Shown: piece by piece, positions 9,160-18,597 of the stretch
Numbering within the stretch: the stretch's first letter is position 1
Layout: the number at the start of each line of letters is the position of its first letter
Origin: Marinobacter alexandrii
GTDB taxonomy: Bacteria > Bacteroidota > Bacteroidia > Cytophagales > Cyclobacteriaceae
Assembly: GCA_039984955.1 (NCBI GenBank)
Contig: JBDWTN010000005.1
Span: forward strand, 806,001 to 870,000
DNA length: 64,000 nt
Reading direction: 5' to 3'
Translations under genes and position numbers: made by a program
The notes under the pieces: generated by a model
What the model was told of the DNA's origin: nothing
Seen by the model: the letters and a program-made list of their open reading frames with translations, nothing else
Database searches by the model: none

Positions 9160-10401
9160 ATGGATCAACCTCTCATCACAAATGATGCCGTAATCTTCGG
9201 CATTTTAATGCTTATGCTTGGGCTTGTGTTTCAGACCTCAGCGAGCAATCATCCATTCTGGAAGAAGTTTTACTCCTACATTCCGGCACTCCTAGTATGT
9301 TACTTCTTGCCATCGCTAATGAAAGCAGTTGGCTTAATAGACCCCTCAAAGTCAGAATTGTATTTTGTAGCTTCTCGCTATCTTTTACCAGCTAGCTTAG
9401 TTCTATTGACTATCAGTGTAGATCTAAAAGAAATTGCAAAACTTGGCTCTAAAGCAGTGATCATGTTTCTGACAGGGACAGTAGGAATTATGATTGGTGG
9501 GCCATTGACCATCATTATTTTTTCTTATGTAGCTCCTGATTTGGTTGGAGGTGTTGCTCCCAATGAAGTGTGGAGAGGTATGACTACAATAGCAGGTTCC
9601 TGGATTGGTGGTGGGGCTAATCAAGCAACTATGAAGGAGGTCTTTAATGTAAGTGATGAATTATTCTCCACGATGGTTACCGTTGATATCATCGTGGGAA
9701 ATGCATGGCTAGGAATATTGATCGCAGGCGTTGCGGTAACAAAGTTGATTGACCGAAAACTTAAAGCTGATTCGTCTGCTATTGAATCATTGAAAAAGAA
9801 GATGGAGGATTTTCAGGCAAGCGTAACTAAAACTCCCAATCTCACCGATCTAATGAAAGTCTTAATGATCGGGTTTGCTTGTACAGGGTTTGCTCATTTT
9901 GGGAGTGATCTCATTGTGCCCTATCTCAAGCAATTTCCAAGTTTAGAACAATACAGCTTAACCTCTGGGTTCTTCTGGATAGTCGTCATAGCCACCACTC
10001 TAGGTGTAATTTTATCTTTTACTAAAGTCCGAGAGCTTGAGGGTGTGGGTGCCTCCAGAATGGGTCGTGCTTTCATTTATATTCTGGTGGCTACCATAGG
10101 TATGAATATGGATATATTGGCCATATTTTCAAATCCGGGTTATTTCTTTCTAGGTATCACCTGGATCTTATTTCATGTGTTACTTCTGGCAATTGTTGCC
10201 AAATTAATCAAGGCTCCTTATTTCTTTATTGCCGTGGGTAGTACAGCAAACGTTGGCGGTGCGGCATCAGCTCCTGTTATTGCCACAGAGTTTCATCCTT
10301 CATTAGCTCCTGTAGGTGTGCTTATGGCCGTACTCGGGTATGTATTAGGGACTTATGGAGCTTACTTGTGCGGACTAATGATGCAGGGGGCTGCTGGGTA
10401 G
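9160..10401 (+). CDS. DUF819 family membrane transporter-like protein
   Basis: A 413-aa inner-membrane protein with about 10-12 hydrophobic helices. The repeated GGxxNxA motifs (WIGGGANQATMKE near residue 151 and STANVGGAASAPVIA near 365) identify the DUF819/YjcL family, whose two inverted halves resemble sodium/solute transporters. Substrate unknown. Transcribed divergently from the barrel/AlkB operon across about 150 bases and apparently monocistronic. Confidence 0.85.
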   Translation: MDQPLITNDAVIFGILMLMLGLVFQTSASNHPFWKKFYSYIPALLVCYFLPSLMKAVGLIDPSKSELYFVASRYLLPASLVLLTISVDLKEIAKLGSKAVIMFLTGTVGIMIGGPLTIIIFSYVAPDLVGGVAPNEVWRGMTTIAGSWIGGGANQATMKEVFNVSDELFSTMVTVDIIVGNAWLGILIAGVAVTKLIDRKLKADSSAIESLKKKMEDFQASVTKTPNLTDLMKVLMIGFACTGFAHFGSDLIVPYLKQFPSLEQYSLTSGFFWIVVIATTLGVILSFTKVRELEGVGASRMGRAFIYILVATIGMNMDILAIFSNPGYFFLGITWILFHVLLLAIVAKLIKAPYFFIAVGSTANVGGAASAPVIATEFHPSLAPVGVLMAVLGYVLGTYGAYLCGLMMQGAAG

Positions 10402-10485
10402 TTACTCCCCTCCAAGGAGGCCGTATCATATCCTAACCAGAATTCTACTTTTTCGAAATAGGTTAAACGCGACATTAATTTTACT

Positions 10486-10552
10486 TGTCATTTCGACTGA
10501 AAGGAGAAATCTTTACCTTTTTTAGAGATTCTTCGCTACGCTCAGAATGACA
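10486..10552. repeat. Imperfect palindromic intergenic repeat (TGTCATT...AATGACA ends)
   Basis: A 67-base sequence whose two ends are inverted copies of each other: about 20 of 29 positions pair between the left arm beginning TGTCATTTCGA and the right arm ending TCAGAATGACA. The right arm reads GTCATTCTGAGCGTAGCGAAG on the reverse strand, a form that I know as a dispersed intergenic repeat in Bacteroidota genomes. It ends eight bases before the next start codon. The rest of the 10402-10559 gap shows nothing else. Confidence 0.7.
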
Positions 10553-10559
10553 ATTTAAA

Positions 10560-11192
10560 ATGGCAAACCAACACCACATAGATATTTCAATCAAAGCTTC
10601 TTATTACTCGCTCAACGAATTGACGGAAAAGACTGAAAGAGTGTGGCTTATTTTTCACGGATATGGTCAGCTTGCTGAGTTTTTCATCAAAAAATTTGAA
10701 GACCTTGATCCAGAAAAGAATTTCATCATTGCTCCTCAAGGCCTTTCCAAATACTACCTTGGAGGGGTTTATGGACGCGTTGGTGCTTCATGGATGACCA
10801 AGGAAGATCGCTTAAGCGAAATTGATAACCAGTATTCCTACATTGACACTGTGCTCTCTCGGTACGATCTGAGCAAAAAGAAACTCAACTACTTTGGCTT
10901 TTCTCAAGGAACTGCCACAATGGGTCGCTATGCTGCCCATGCCCAACAACCTTTCGATCAGATGATCATCTGGGCAGGCACCTTCCCTCCGGACACAAAC
11001 CCCGAAGATTGGAAATATCTAAAAGGACATGAAGGCATTCACTATTATACCAGCAAGGAGGATATTTATTTTAAAGATGAAATGATTCCCCAACAAAATG
11101 AAGTGGTAAAGAAAGCTCTTGGAAGAGCCCCTGAGTTGCATTGGTATGAAGGGGGGCATAGGGTGATACCAACCTTACTTAATTCCATATAA
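10560..11192 (+). CDS. Alpha/beta hydrolase, phospholipase/carboxylesterase-like
   Basis: A 210-aa cytoplasmic alpha/beta-hydrolase. HGYG at 33-36 supplies the oxyanion hole, GFSQG at 113-117 the nucleophile Ser115, and the C-terminal GGHRVIP the catalytic His; an Asp in the SKEDIYF segment is the likely third residue. Size and motif spacing match the YpfH/carboxylesterase-2 group. Substrate not predictable. Its start lies right behind the palindromic repeat. Confidence 0.82.
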   Translation: MANQHHIDISIKASYYSLNELTEKTERVWLIFHGYGQLAEFFIKKFEDLDPEKNFIIAPQGLSKYYLGGVYGRVGASWMTKEDRLSEIDNQYSYIDTVLSRYDLSKKKLNYFGFSQGTATMGRYAAHAQQPFDQMIIWAGTFPPDTNPEDWKYLKGHEGIHYYTSKEDIYFKDEMIPQQNEVVKKALGRAPELHWYEGGHRVIPTLLNSI

Positions 11193-11227
11193 TTGCAACA
11201 CAGTAGAATTAGTTCTGACTATTGACA

Positions 11228-11800
11228 ATGAATGATCTTGATAAACGAGTAAAGGAAGCACGTAAAGCAAAAGGCTTATCCCAGGAAGCCCTCGCTAATC
11301 AATCTAATATTTCGTTGCGAACTATTCAGCGTATTGAAAAAGGAGTAATACCGCGGGATTCTACATTAGCCATACTTTGTGAAGTTCTTGGACTTGATTT
11401 CAATGATTTCACTAATCAGATCAGTGAAACAATAGAAGGTGAAACACGGACAATCAGACGAATGAACCTTTCCATTATGCTTCTAATGATTGTCCCATTG
11501 GCCAGCATTATAATTCCATTACTCATTTGGAAATCAAGTAAAAAACTTAATGAGTTAAACTCTCTTGCTGGCAAGATTGTCAGCTTTCAAATTATATGGA
11601 CACTAGCTGCTCTCTTCATCTTCTTTCTAGCTGTATTTTCTTCTAACCTCATTACCGGAACTGCAGGGGAAGGACATTATTGGGCCTTTATCACCCTTGC
11701 TATATGTATGATATGGAACATTATTTTTGTTGTCTACTCCACTAATGTTCTCAACACTAAACGTACTGACTTTTTAAAGAATACTCCTAATTTTTTCTAG
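11228..11800 (+). CDS. XRE-family regulator with C-terminal membrane domain
   Basis: An N-terminal helix-turn-helix of the Cro/XRE type (roughly residues 3-58, with LSQEALANQSNISLRTIQRIE) is followed by three or four hydrophobic helices (about 80-185), resembling DUF4870-type membrane domains. Such fusions place a DNA-binding domain at the inner membrane. I start it at the ATG rather than a TTG two codons upstream. It may respond to membrane or ion signals, but nothing in the sequence shows the signal. Confidence 0.8.
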   Translation: MNDLDKRVKEARKAKGLSQEALANQSNISLRTIQRIEKGVIPRDSTLAILCEVLGLDFNDFTNQISETIEGETRTIRRMNLSIMLLMIVPLASIIIPLLIWKSSKKLNELNSLAGKIVSFQIIWTLAALFIFFLAVFSSNLITGTAGEGHYWAFITLAICMIWNIIFVVYSTNVLNTKRTDFLKNTPNFF

Positions 11801-11890
11801 CTTAAGTCAAGTGACATAAGAGTGACGCAATAATGTCATAAGCATCATGGTGCTTGGAAAATACTTTTGTTCCAAACATCAAAATGTAAA

Positions 11891-13507
11891 ATGACTTATA
11901 AAATCCACTCTCTCCTATTCCTCCTACTGTTTTCCTATTCTTGTTCCCAATCAATTCAAACACCTGATCAATTGATGGAAGAATATGCCCAAAATGGTAG
12001 AAGAAAAATCAACAGTCCATTTACCGGCACAGTGTTAATTGCAAAAAATGGGCAAGTCCAATTTAAGCAAGCTTATGGCTTTAGCGATAGAGAAAATGAG
12101 GTACCAAATCAAATAGATACCAAGTTCCCCATTGGTTCGATTACCAAGCAATTCACATCCATGCTGATAATGCAGATGGTAGAGAGTGGGGATATGTCAC
12201 TAGCGGATACACTTTCAAAACACCTCCCTTATCTTCCGTTAACCTTTTCCAATCAGTTTACCATTCACCAACTCCTCTCCCATACTTCAGGGCTTCCTCA
12301 CTATGATGGGCTATTCAAAACAGGTGTTAATCAGCACGAGTTCGCCAAAACTGCGTACAGCCCTCAAGATCTTGTGCTTCTGGTCAGCAAAGTATCACTG
12401 ATCCATGCGCCCGGGGAAACTTATCACTACAGCAGTTTAGGCTACATGCTGTTAGGTGCAGTATTGGAGGAAATTTCAGGGATTTCATATGATTCTTTAC
12501 TTGAAAATAAAATCACAGATCCACTAGGAATGAAAAACACAGGGTTCGCTTCCAATGAGTTTATTCTGAAAGAAACTGCCAAGGGATATGCTTTCGTCGA
12601 AGACGAAACCTTCATGATGCTCTTCAAAAAATACGGAGGAGAATTCGGAAAAGTCTCATTTAGAGATCAATCGAACAAGTACAGTACAGGAGGTATGCAC
12701 TCTACGGTTGAAGATTTATTTATATGGAGTGAAGCCATTCGAAACAACACATTGCTTGATAAAGCATTCACTAAGAAAATGCTAACTACAAACAAGGAAG
12801 GATACTGTTATGGATGGATGAAAAATTGGGATGAATTGATTGAGCGAAACACAACAGTGAAAATGGTCACTCATGGAGGTGCTCTCTTTGGTCATCGATC
12901 ATCAATCACGCTTTTCGAAGATGGCACCACGATCATTTTTCTAGCCAACGTAAATCCAATTAAGGACACTGAGCTAATACATCAGCTTTACTTAGCGGCT
13001 CACCAACTCCCCGACACTTTCAGAATGAAAGGTTATCCAGATAGGAGTTCGCTATCCGGATTCCACGAGGAAGGTGGTATTAGAGCTTTCAATGAATATT
13101 TCAACTCTCTTTCCAACCTATCAGGTTATCAGGTCTTACCTTCTGAGAGATCCATTTCACATCTGATGTATCTATATGGCGAAGCAGGGAAACTTGAAAT
13201 AGTAGACAGCCTTAAACAGGCCTATTATCTTAACTATAATCCAACAGAGTCCGCCATCAATCAAATAGCTTACGGATTTCTTGAAGACAATTGCGATTTG
13301 GCGATCGAATTCTTCCATGATAATATTAAAAGATATCCTAACTCTCCAAACGTATGGGATAGCTTAGGTGAAGGACAGCTTGACTGTTCGACCAGAGAAG
13401 AAGCCATAACGTCTTTTAAGAGAGCTGTAAAACTTGCACAAGAACAGCAAGATGCATCGCTCAATCTTTATGAGGAAAACTTAGTAAAAGCACAGCAACA
13501 AAACTGA
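11891..13507 (+). CDS. Beta-lactamase-fold serine hydrolase lipoprotein with C-terminal helical repeat region
   Basis: Starts at the ATG giving a lipoprotein signal (LFSYSC, lipid-accepting Cys18). The class C/penicillin-binding fold follows: nucleophile motif S83-I-T-K86, YSS in place of the usual YxN, and HGG before GHRSS. Such proteins are periplasmic or outer-membrane esterases, D-peptidases or amidases rather than true beta-lactamases. About 150 C-terminal residues look like TPR-type helical repeats, as in other Bacteroidota members. A TTG start eight codons upstream was rejected because it spoils the signal peptide. Confidence 0.85.
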   Translation: MTYKIHSLLFLLLFSYSCSQSIQTPDQLMEEYAQNGRRKINSPFTGTVLIAKNGQVQFKQAYGFSDRENEVPNQIDTKFPIGSITKQFTSMLIMQMVESGDMSLADTLSKHLPYLPLTFSNQFTIHQLLSHTSGLPHYDGLFKTGVNQHEFAKTAYSPQDLVLLVSKVSLIHAPGETYHYSSLGYMLLGAVLEEISGISYDSLLENKITDPLGMKNTGFASNEFILKETAKGYAFVEDETFMMLFKKYGGEFGKVSFRDQSNKYSTGGMHSTVEDLFIWSEAIRNNTLLDKAFTKKMLTTNKEGYCYGWMKNWDELIERNTTVKMVTHGGALFGHRSSITLFEDGTTIIFLANVNPIKDTELIHQLYLAAHQLPDTFRMKGYPDRSSLSGFHEEGGIRAFNEYFNSLSNLSGYQVLPSERSISHLMYLYGEAGKLEIVDSLKQAYYLNYNPTESAINQIAYGFLEDNCDLAIEFFHDNIKRYPNSPNVWDSLGEGQLDCSTREEAITSFKRAVKLAQEQQDASLNLYEENLVKAQQQN

Positions 13508-13546
13508 AAAACATTTACGCTAAATTCACGCTAAAACCTTTTTAGC

Positions 13547-14908
13547 ATGAAGCGAATTCTTAACTTCCTTTTCTTAGTTCCATGTTTACTTATCGCTCAA
13601 GATCATACGGAGAAAATCAAGCAAATTTATGATGAAGCGCTAACCAATGGTCGTGTATATGAAGACCTGCGAGTGCTTTGTAAGGAGATTGGCAATAGGC
13701 TCTCTGGATCACCAGAAGCTGCTGCTGCGGTAGAATACACCAAACAACTCATGGAGTCTTACGATTTTGATACGGTTTACCTACAACCTGTAATGGTACC
13801 TCATTGGGTAAGGGGGAAGAAAGAAGTGGTTCGTGGAATTAACTCAGATAAACATGGAACATTTGAGATGAATGCTCTAGCGCTTGGTAATTCCGTAGGG
13901 ACAGGACCAGACGGTGTACTTGCTGACGTGATTGAAGTGAGCGGAATTGATGAGGTGAATGAGCTAGGTAAAAAAATCGAAGGTAAGATTGTATTCTATA
14001 ACGGAGAAATGGATCCGACCATCATCAATACGTTTGGCGCCTACGGTGGAGCTGTTATTCAGCGATCGTCAGGTGCTTCAGAAGCTGCTAAGTATGGAGC
14101 AAAAGCCATCATCATTCGTTCAGTAACAAACCGTCAAGACGATATTCCCCATACGGGTTCGTTGAGATACAAAGCGTTGATCAATCAGATTCCGGCCGTA
14201 GCGATTAGCACCAATGATGCAGACCGACTAAGTCAGATTCTAAAAGAGCAAAAACTAAATGTTTATATCGAAACACATTGTCAGCAACTCCCAGATGTGC
14301 TTTCATATAATGTCATCGGTGAACTACGAGGTTCAGAATTTCCTGATGAAATCATTGCAGTTGGCGGGCATTTAGACTCTTGGGATGTAGGTGAAGGAGC
14401 TCATGACGATGGCAGTGGATGCATGCAAGCAGTTGAAGCCGTCAGGTTATTCAAAGCCTTAAATTTTAAGCCAAAACGTACGCTAAGAGCCGTTATGTGG
14501 ATGAATGAAGAAAATGGACTCAGAGGTGGAAGAGAATATGCCAGAGTAGCCAAAGAGAAAGGTGAAAATCACATTGCGGCCCTTGAGTCTGATTCGGGTG
14601 GTTTTTTACCAATCGGATTTTCTACATCTGGGACCGACGAACAAAAAGCACAAATCAAAAAATGGAGAGACTATTTCCTCCCCTATCGTGTCTGGGACTT
14701 TGAACAAAATGGAGGTGGAGCTGACATTGGTCCACTTGGATCTCAAGGAACCCTGCTGATTGGGCTCAGACCAAGTTCACAACGCTACTTCATCTATCAC
14801 CATACACCAGCTGATGTATTTGAAGCTGTAGATCAACGAGAACTAGAGCTTGGAGCAGCTAGCATGAGTGCAATGATGTATCTATTGGATCAAGAAGGAT
14901 TAAACTAA
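13547..14908 (+). CDS. Secreted M28 family metallopeptidase
   Basis: A 453-aa exported zinc aminopeptidase-type enzyme. After a signal peptide ending LLIAQ comes a PA-like insertion (about 120-240), then the metal-binding set GGHLDSWD, HDDGSG, NEENG, ESDSG and HHTPADV, which are the M28 ligands for two zinc ions and the catalytic Glu. Likely a periplasmic carboxypeptidase Q-like peptidase. It follows the beta-lactamase-fold lipoprotein by 39 bases and probably shares its transcript. Confidence 0.9.
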   Translation: MKRILNFLFLVPCLLIAQDHTEKIKQIYDEALTNGRVYEDLRVLCKEIGNRLSGSPEAAAAVEYTKQLMESYDFDTVYLQPVMVPHWVRGKKEVVRGINSDKHGTFEMNALALGNSVGTGPDGVLADVIEVSGIDEVNELGKKIEGKIVFYNGEMDPTIINTFGAYGGAVIQRSSGASEAAKYGAKAIIIRSVTNRQDDIPHTGSLRYKALINQIPAVAISTNDADRLSQILKEQKLNVYIETHCQQLPDVLSYNVIGELRGSEFPDEIIAVGGHLDSWDVGEGAHDDGSGCMQAVEAVRLFKALNFKPKRTLRAVMWMNEENGLRGGREYARVAKEKGENHIAALESDSGGFLPIGFSTSGTDEQKAQIKKWRDYFLPYRVWDFEQNGGGADIGPLGSQGTLLIGLRPSSQRYFIYHHTPADVFEAVDQRELELGAASMSAMMYLLDQEGLN

Positions 14909-14934
14909 TTCTTCAAATATCCGTCTTTTGACAA

Positions 14935-15972
14935 ATGGAATTTAGCCGAGAATTATTATTCTTCTTTAGTGCACTTGGCGCCTTTAACGGCCTAGTTATA
15001 GGCCTCTACTTCCTGTTTTTTGCTAAACCAAAACATCGGTCTAACTACTTTTTGGGGATATTACTACTAGCTCTTAGTATTCGAATTGGGAAATCTGTTT
15101 TTCTTTACTTTAATGACTACCACCTTTCCGGTGTTTACCTACAATTTGGAATGTCAGCCTGTCTCTTCATAGGGCCATCCATCTACTTTTATTTAAAATC
15201 TGTAGTTCATCCTGATAAACACTTAAACTGGAAGTTTCATTATTTCCCCCTACTGATTATTATTCTAACAGTAGATATCCTCTTTCCCTGGGATTCCTAC
15301 CCACATTTGTGGCGAGATTTTTTTAATACCATCTATTTCATATGGCTTGTATACCTCCTTGCATCAGCATTTGTGATCAAAAGATCTCTAGCTAATCTTT
15401 TCCGAAGATCAACGAAGATTTCTGCGATGGAAGTTTGGATTGTTAGCATCTATTTAGGGAACCTCCTCATTTGGATTGCTTACAACACAGTAAGTTATAC
15501 CTCCTACATTGTTGGAGCTTTATCCTTCTCATTCATCTTCTACATTTTAATCCTACTTTTAATTTTTACTCGAAAAAAAGATCCTGGATTTCTAAACAAA
15601 CATGTTAAGTATGGGAACAAGAAGATTGATGATGATGAAGCTAGCAAGCTTCACCAACAACTGAATAAACTAATGAAAAGTGAAAGACTCTTCAAAGATG
15701 CAAATCTTAAAATGTCTGATGTCGCTCAAAAGCTGAATGTGCTTCCACACTATCTATCGCAGTTCATCAATGATAACCTGGAAAAGAACTTTACTATCTT
15801 TCTCAACGAATACCGAATAGAAGAAGCTAAAAAACTGATCCAACATAGCTCTCATCTTAAACTTGAATCCATTGGTTATGAATGTGGATTCAATTCGAAA
15901 TCCACTTTTTACACTGCTTTTAAGAAAATTGCCGGCACCACTCCAGCAAAGTTCAAAGAAGAGCTATCCTAA
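14935..15972 (+). CDS. AraC-family regulator with N-terminal membrane domain
   Basis: A 345-aa protein with seven or so hydrophobic helices (residues 1-215) and a C-terminal AraC-type double helix-turn-helix (about 240-340; MSDVAQKLNVLPHYLSQFIN and GYECGFNSKSTFYTAFKK). This membrane-AraC layout is common in Bacteroidota and is thought to sense extracellular or membrane signals. It sits just upstream of a candidate direct-repeat operator and the DJ-1-like operon, which may be its target. Confidence 0.88.
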   Translation: MEFSRELLFFFSALGAFNGLVIGLYFLFFAKPKHRSNYFLGILLLALSIRIGKSVFLYFNDYHLSGVYLQFGMSACLFIGPSIYFYLKSVVHPDKHLNWKFHYFPLLIIILTVDILFPWDSYPHLWRDFFNTIYFIWLVYLLASAFVIKRSLANLFRRSTKISAMEVWIVSIYLGNLLIWIAYNTVSYTSYIVGALSFSFIFYILILLLIFTRKKDPGFLNKHVKYGNKKIDDDEASKLHQQLNKLMKSERLFKDANLKMSDVAQKLNVLPHYLSQFINDNLEKNFTIFLNEYRIEEAKKLIQHSSHLKLESIGYECGFNSKSTFYTAFKKIAGTTPAKFKEELS

Positions 15973-15984
15973 TTAGACTTTTCT

Positions 15985-16011
15985 GTCATTCTGAAATGAA
16001 TTCAGAATGAC
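15985..16011. repeat. Perfect 11-bp inverted repeat, GTCATTCTGAA/TTCAGAATGAC
   Basis: Two perfectly complementary 11-base arms around a 5-base loop, 12 bases after the stop of the AraC gene. The outer GTCATTCTGA is the same sequence as the ends of the palindromic repeat near 10.5 kb, so this is probably a short member of the same dispersed family, perhaps also acting as a terminator. No T-run follows, which argues against a simple intrinsic terminator. Confidence 0.65.
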
Positions 16012-16029
16012 TCTAAACTTGGTCCTAAT

Positions 16030-16061
16030 TTATAAATCCGTATTCCTGACTTATAAAACCG
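16030..16061 (+). promoter_or_regulatory. Candidate AraC-type operator: two direct repeats
   Basis: TTATAAATCCG and TTATAAAACCG (10 of 11 identical) start exactly 21 bases apart, i.e. two helical turns on the same face, in the gap between an AraC-family gene and the DJ-1-like lipoprotein gene. Tandem direct repeats two turns apart are the usual AraC dimer site. The assignment is by proximity only. Confidence 0.45.
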
Positions 16062-16106
16062 AGTAAATAGTACATCGGTGAATACTATTCTTGTCTGTAA
16101 AAAGAT

Positions 16107-16862
16107 ATGAAAACGTATCCGTTTATTCTAGTATTGGCATTGCTATGTTCATGCTCTCTAAAACCTGTAGAGCAATCTGGAGGGAAGATTCTTTTTGTTG
16201 TTTCCAATGCTCATTATTATGGGGATTCCGATATCAACACAGCCAATCATTTTGCTGAGATCGTTTTCGCCTATGACGTCTTTAAGAAAGAAGGCTACAC
16301 GATAGACTTCATAAGTCCTCAAGGTGGTGCTATCCCAATCGGATACATCTATTCAGACACTTTACTCAAAAAATACCTCTACGATGGAGCATTCATGGAC
16401 ATGCTTGAGTACACCAGGAAACCCACCGAGGTAGACCCAAATGACTATGCCGCCATTTTCTATGCCGGAGGTGGAAGCGCCATGTTTGGTGTTCCATTTG
16501 ACGATTCTATTCAAAAAATAGCTACTGATATCTACAAAAGAGAAGATGGAATTGTATCAGCTGTGTGTCATGGCACGGCAGGCATTGCAAACATCAAGAA
16601 TGATGATGGTACTTTTCTAGTTGCAGGAAAAAAAGTAAACGGATTCCCTGATCTCTTCGAAAACAAAGAAGGTGCTTACTTCCAAGAATTTCCATTTTCT
16701 ATTGAAAAGCAAATACAAAAAAATGGAGGCATTTTCAACTACTCTTCAGAAGGATGGGACGGCTATCTAGAAGTAGACGGAAAACTCATCACTGGACAAG
16801 ATCCATCCTCCTCCGCATTAGTCGCTCAAGCTGTTGTTGACAGGCTTAAAAAGCAATCATAA
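16107..16862 (+). CDS. DJ-1/PfpI-superfamily lipoprotein
   Basis: A 251-aa protein with a lipoprotein signal (LLCSC) and a DJ-1/PfpI/glutamine-amidotransferase-like fold. The nucleophile elbow AVCHGTAG supplies a reactive Cys, preceded by the FYAGGGSAMF strand-turn; overall it resembles Hsp31-like glyoxalase/deglycase proteins, though export of such a protein is unusual. First gene of a likely operon with the beta-lactamase-fold pseudoenzyme and the lumazine-binding-like protein. Confidence 0.78.
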   Translation: MKTYPFILVLALLCSCSLKPVEQSGGKILFVVSNAHYYGDSDINTANHFAEIVFAYDVFKKEGYTIDFISPQGGAIPIGYIYSDTLLKKYLYDGAFMDMLEYTRKPTEVDPNDYAAIFYAGGGSAMFGVPFDDSIQKIATDIYKREDGIVSAVCHGTAGIANIKNDDGTFLVAGKKVNGFPDLFENKEGAYFQEFPFSIEKQIQKNGGIFNYSSEGWDGYLEVDGKLITGQDPSSSALVAQAVVDRLKKQS

Positions 16863-16887
16863 AATTCAAAAACTAAAGATAATCTCA

Positions 16888-18552
16888 ATGAAAAAACTAT
16901 TCATATTTCTATTTATATGTCTCATTCAAGTCAGTATAGCACAGACTACTGAAGACATAGATGAACTTTACGCAGGCTTTGATAGCAATCATCCTGCAGT
17001 TGCGGCCGTCGTGCTCCACAAAGGAGAAATCATTTACCAAAAAGCTTATGGTAGCGTCAATTTGGATCATAAAATCCCCGCAACGATTGACACCAAATTT
17101 CAGCTAGGAGGCTTATCAAAGCATTTCGTTGCTTACGCCACGTTCCTACTGGAAGAAAGAGGCATCATTTCTTTGGATGATGACATTCGAAAGTATGTAA
17201 GCGACTTGCCTAGATATGATGATAAAATCACCATTAGTCACTTGCTATCTCAAACAAGTGGCTTTCCAGATTTTTGGACAATGAAAAACATAGCTGGCTG
17301 GCATAGGGATGATGTCTTCACCCAAGCTCATGCGATGGATATGATTAAACAGATGAGGCCTGCATTTAAACCAGGCGAAGACTACATCTATTCAAATACC
17401 AATCAACTGCTGCTAGCAGAGATTATAGCCAGCGCATCAGGAAAATCATTCAGTGAGTTCTTAAATGAGGAACTATTCCAACCACTTGACATGACGAACA
17501 CGGTAGTGCTGGACGACTTTGAGCAATACATCCCCAATGTGGCCGCTTCTTATGAGCCCACGGAGAGCGGATTTAAGCGAAGTGCATTGAATTACGGAAT
17601 AGTAGGTCCAACCAATGTGTATTCATCCGTTTCAGATCTTGCTAAATGGGAGTTGAATCTCCGAAATCCAAAAATAGGAAGTAAGAAAATGATCGAGAGG
17701 CTTTATGCCGATTGCAACATGAACAGCGGAGAAACAATGGATCCTCTTTTTGGCAGACTCACGTTTGCCCAACAGCTCTACCATTTGGAAAGAGGCATTC
17801 CAAACTACTATCAAACCGGCACTTTGGGCGGATATGCCAGTTCTATTTTTAAGTTTATTGATAGTGAGTTTACGACGATTGTTCTCAGCTCTGGCATGCC
17901 CTACAGTGGCTATCTAGGTATGCAGACTGCTTACTTATACTTAGAAGATGAATTTGTAACACCAGGAAACATTGACTATGCCAATTTGAAAACAAAGAAG
18001 CTTTCATCTTCCCAGCTTGAGCGCCACACTGGAACCTATTGGAATGAAAAAAGCGGGTACTCTAGATCCATTGCACTCAAGGATGATACGCTTAGATATG
18101 TGAGAGGAGAAAACAATGAAAGTACTTTGTTGCCACTGAGCAAAGATGAATTTCAAATGATCAGTTTTGGTGATGAGAAAATAACTGTTCGTTTTAGTGG
18201 TACTGGAGTCGATAAAACCATGTCCCTAACTATCGGTGAAAGTGCTTCAGTATACGGAATGCGAGTCGCTCCATTTGCCTATAACTCAGAGGACCTGAAG
18301 GCCTTCACCGGAACATACTATTGCAAACCATTGAGTACCGTTTATGAATTCACCGTAGAGGGTGGAAGACTGACAGCCAAAAACTTGAGAGCAGGGACGA
18401 TCACTTTTAACCCTATAAAAGAAGGACTTTTTGAAAGTGATCAATGGTTCTTTGGAGGCATTCAGTTTGAAGAAAATGAATCCAGAATCGAAGGGTTCAC
18501 GCTATCATTGGAGGAGGTTCCATCCTTGTGGTTCAAGAAGGTCTCAAGCTGA
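16888..18552 (+). CDS. Beta-lactamase-fold protein lacking the nucleophile serine
   Basis: A 554-aa exported protein (signal peptide ending SIAQ) with the penicillin-binding/class C fold, but the SxxK nucleophile motif reads G75-L-S-K78: the serine is replaced by glycine. The YxN motif survives as YSN, while the HGG motif is replaced by TGTLGG. A C-terminal beta-sheet region of two repeats (about 370-554) follows, as in related D-aminopeptidase-like proteins. It is probably catalytically inactive or uses another chemistry, for example as a binding protein. I use the ATG that gives a signal peptide; a TTG start 18 codons upstream would overlap the DJ-1-like gene. Confidence 0.8.
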   Translation: MKKLFIFLFICLIQVSIAQTTEDIDELYAGFDSNHPAVAAVVLHKGEIIYQKAYGSVNLDHKIPATIDTKFQLGGLSKHFVAYATFLLEERGIISLDDDIRKYVSDLPRYDDKITISHLLSQTSGFPDFWTMKNIAGWHRDDVFTQAHAMDMIKQMRPAFKPGEDYIYSNTNQLLLAEIIASASGKSFSEFLNEELFQPLDMTNTVVLDDFEQYIPNVAASYEPTESGFKRSALNYGIVGPTNVYSSVSDLAKWELNLRNPKIGSKKMIERLYADCNMNSGETMDPLFGRLTFAQQLYHLERGIPNYYQTGTLGGYASSIFKFIDSEFTTIVLSSGMPYSGYLGMQTAYLYLEDEFVTPGNIDYANLKTKKLSSSQLERHTGTYWNEKSGYSRSIALKDDTLRYVRGENNESTLLPLSKDEFQMISFGDEKITVRFSGTGVDKTMSLTIGESASVYGMRVAPFAYNSEDLKAFTGTYYCKPLSTVYEFTVEGGRLTAKNLRAGTITFNPIKEGLFESDQWFFGGIQFEENESRIEGFTLSLEEVPSLWFKKVSS

Positions 18553-18597
18553 TAATAATCAATTACTCAAATGACTAATTATAAAACAAAACTCAAC

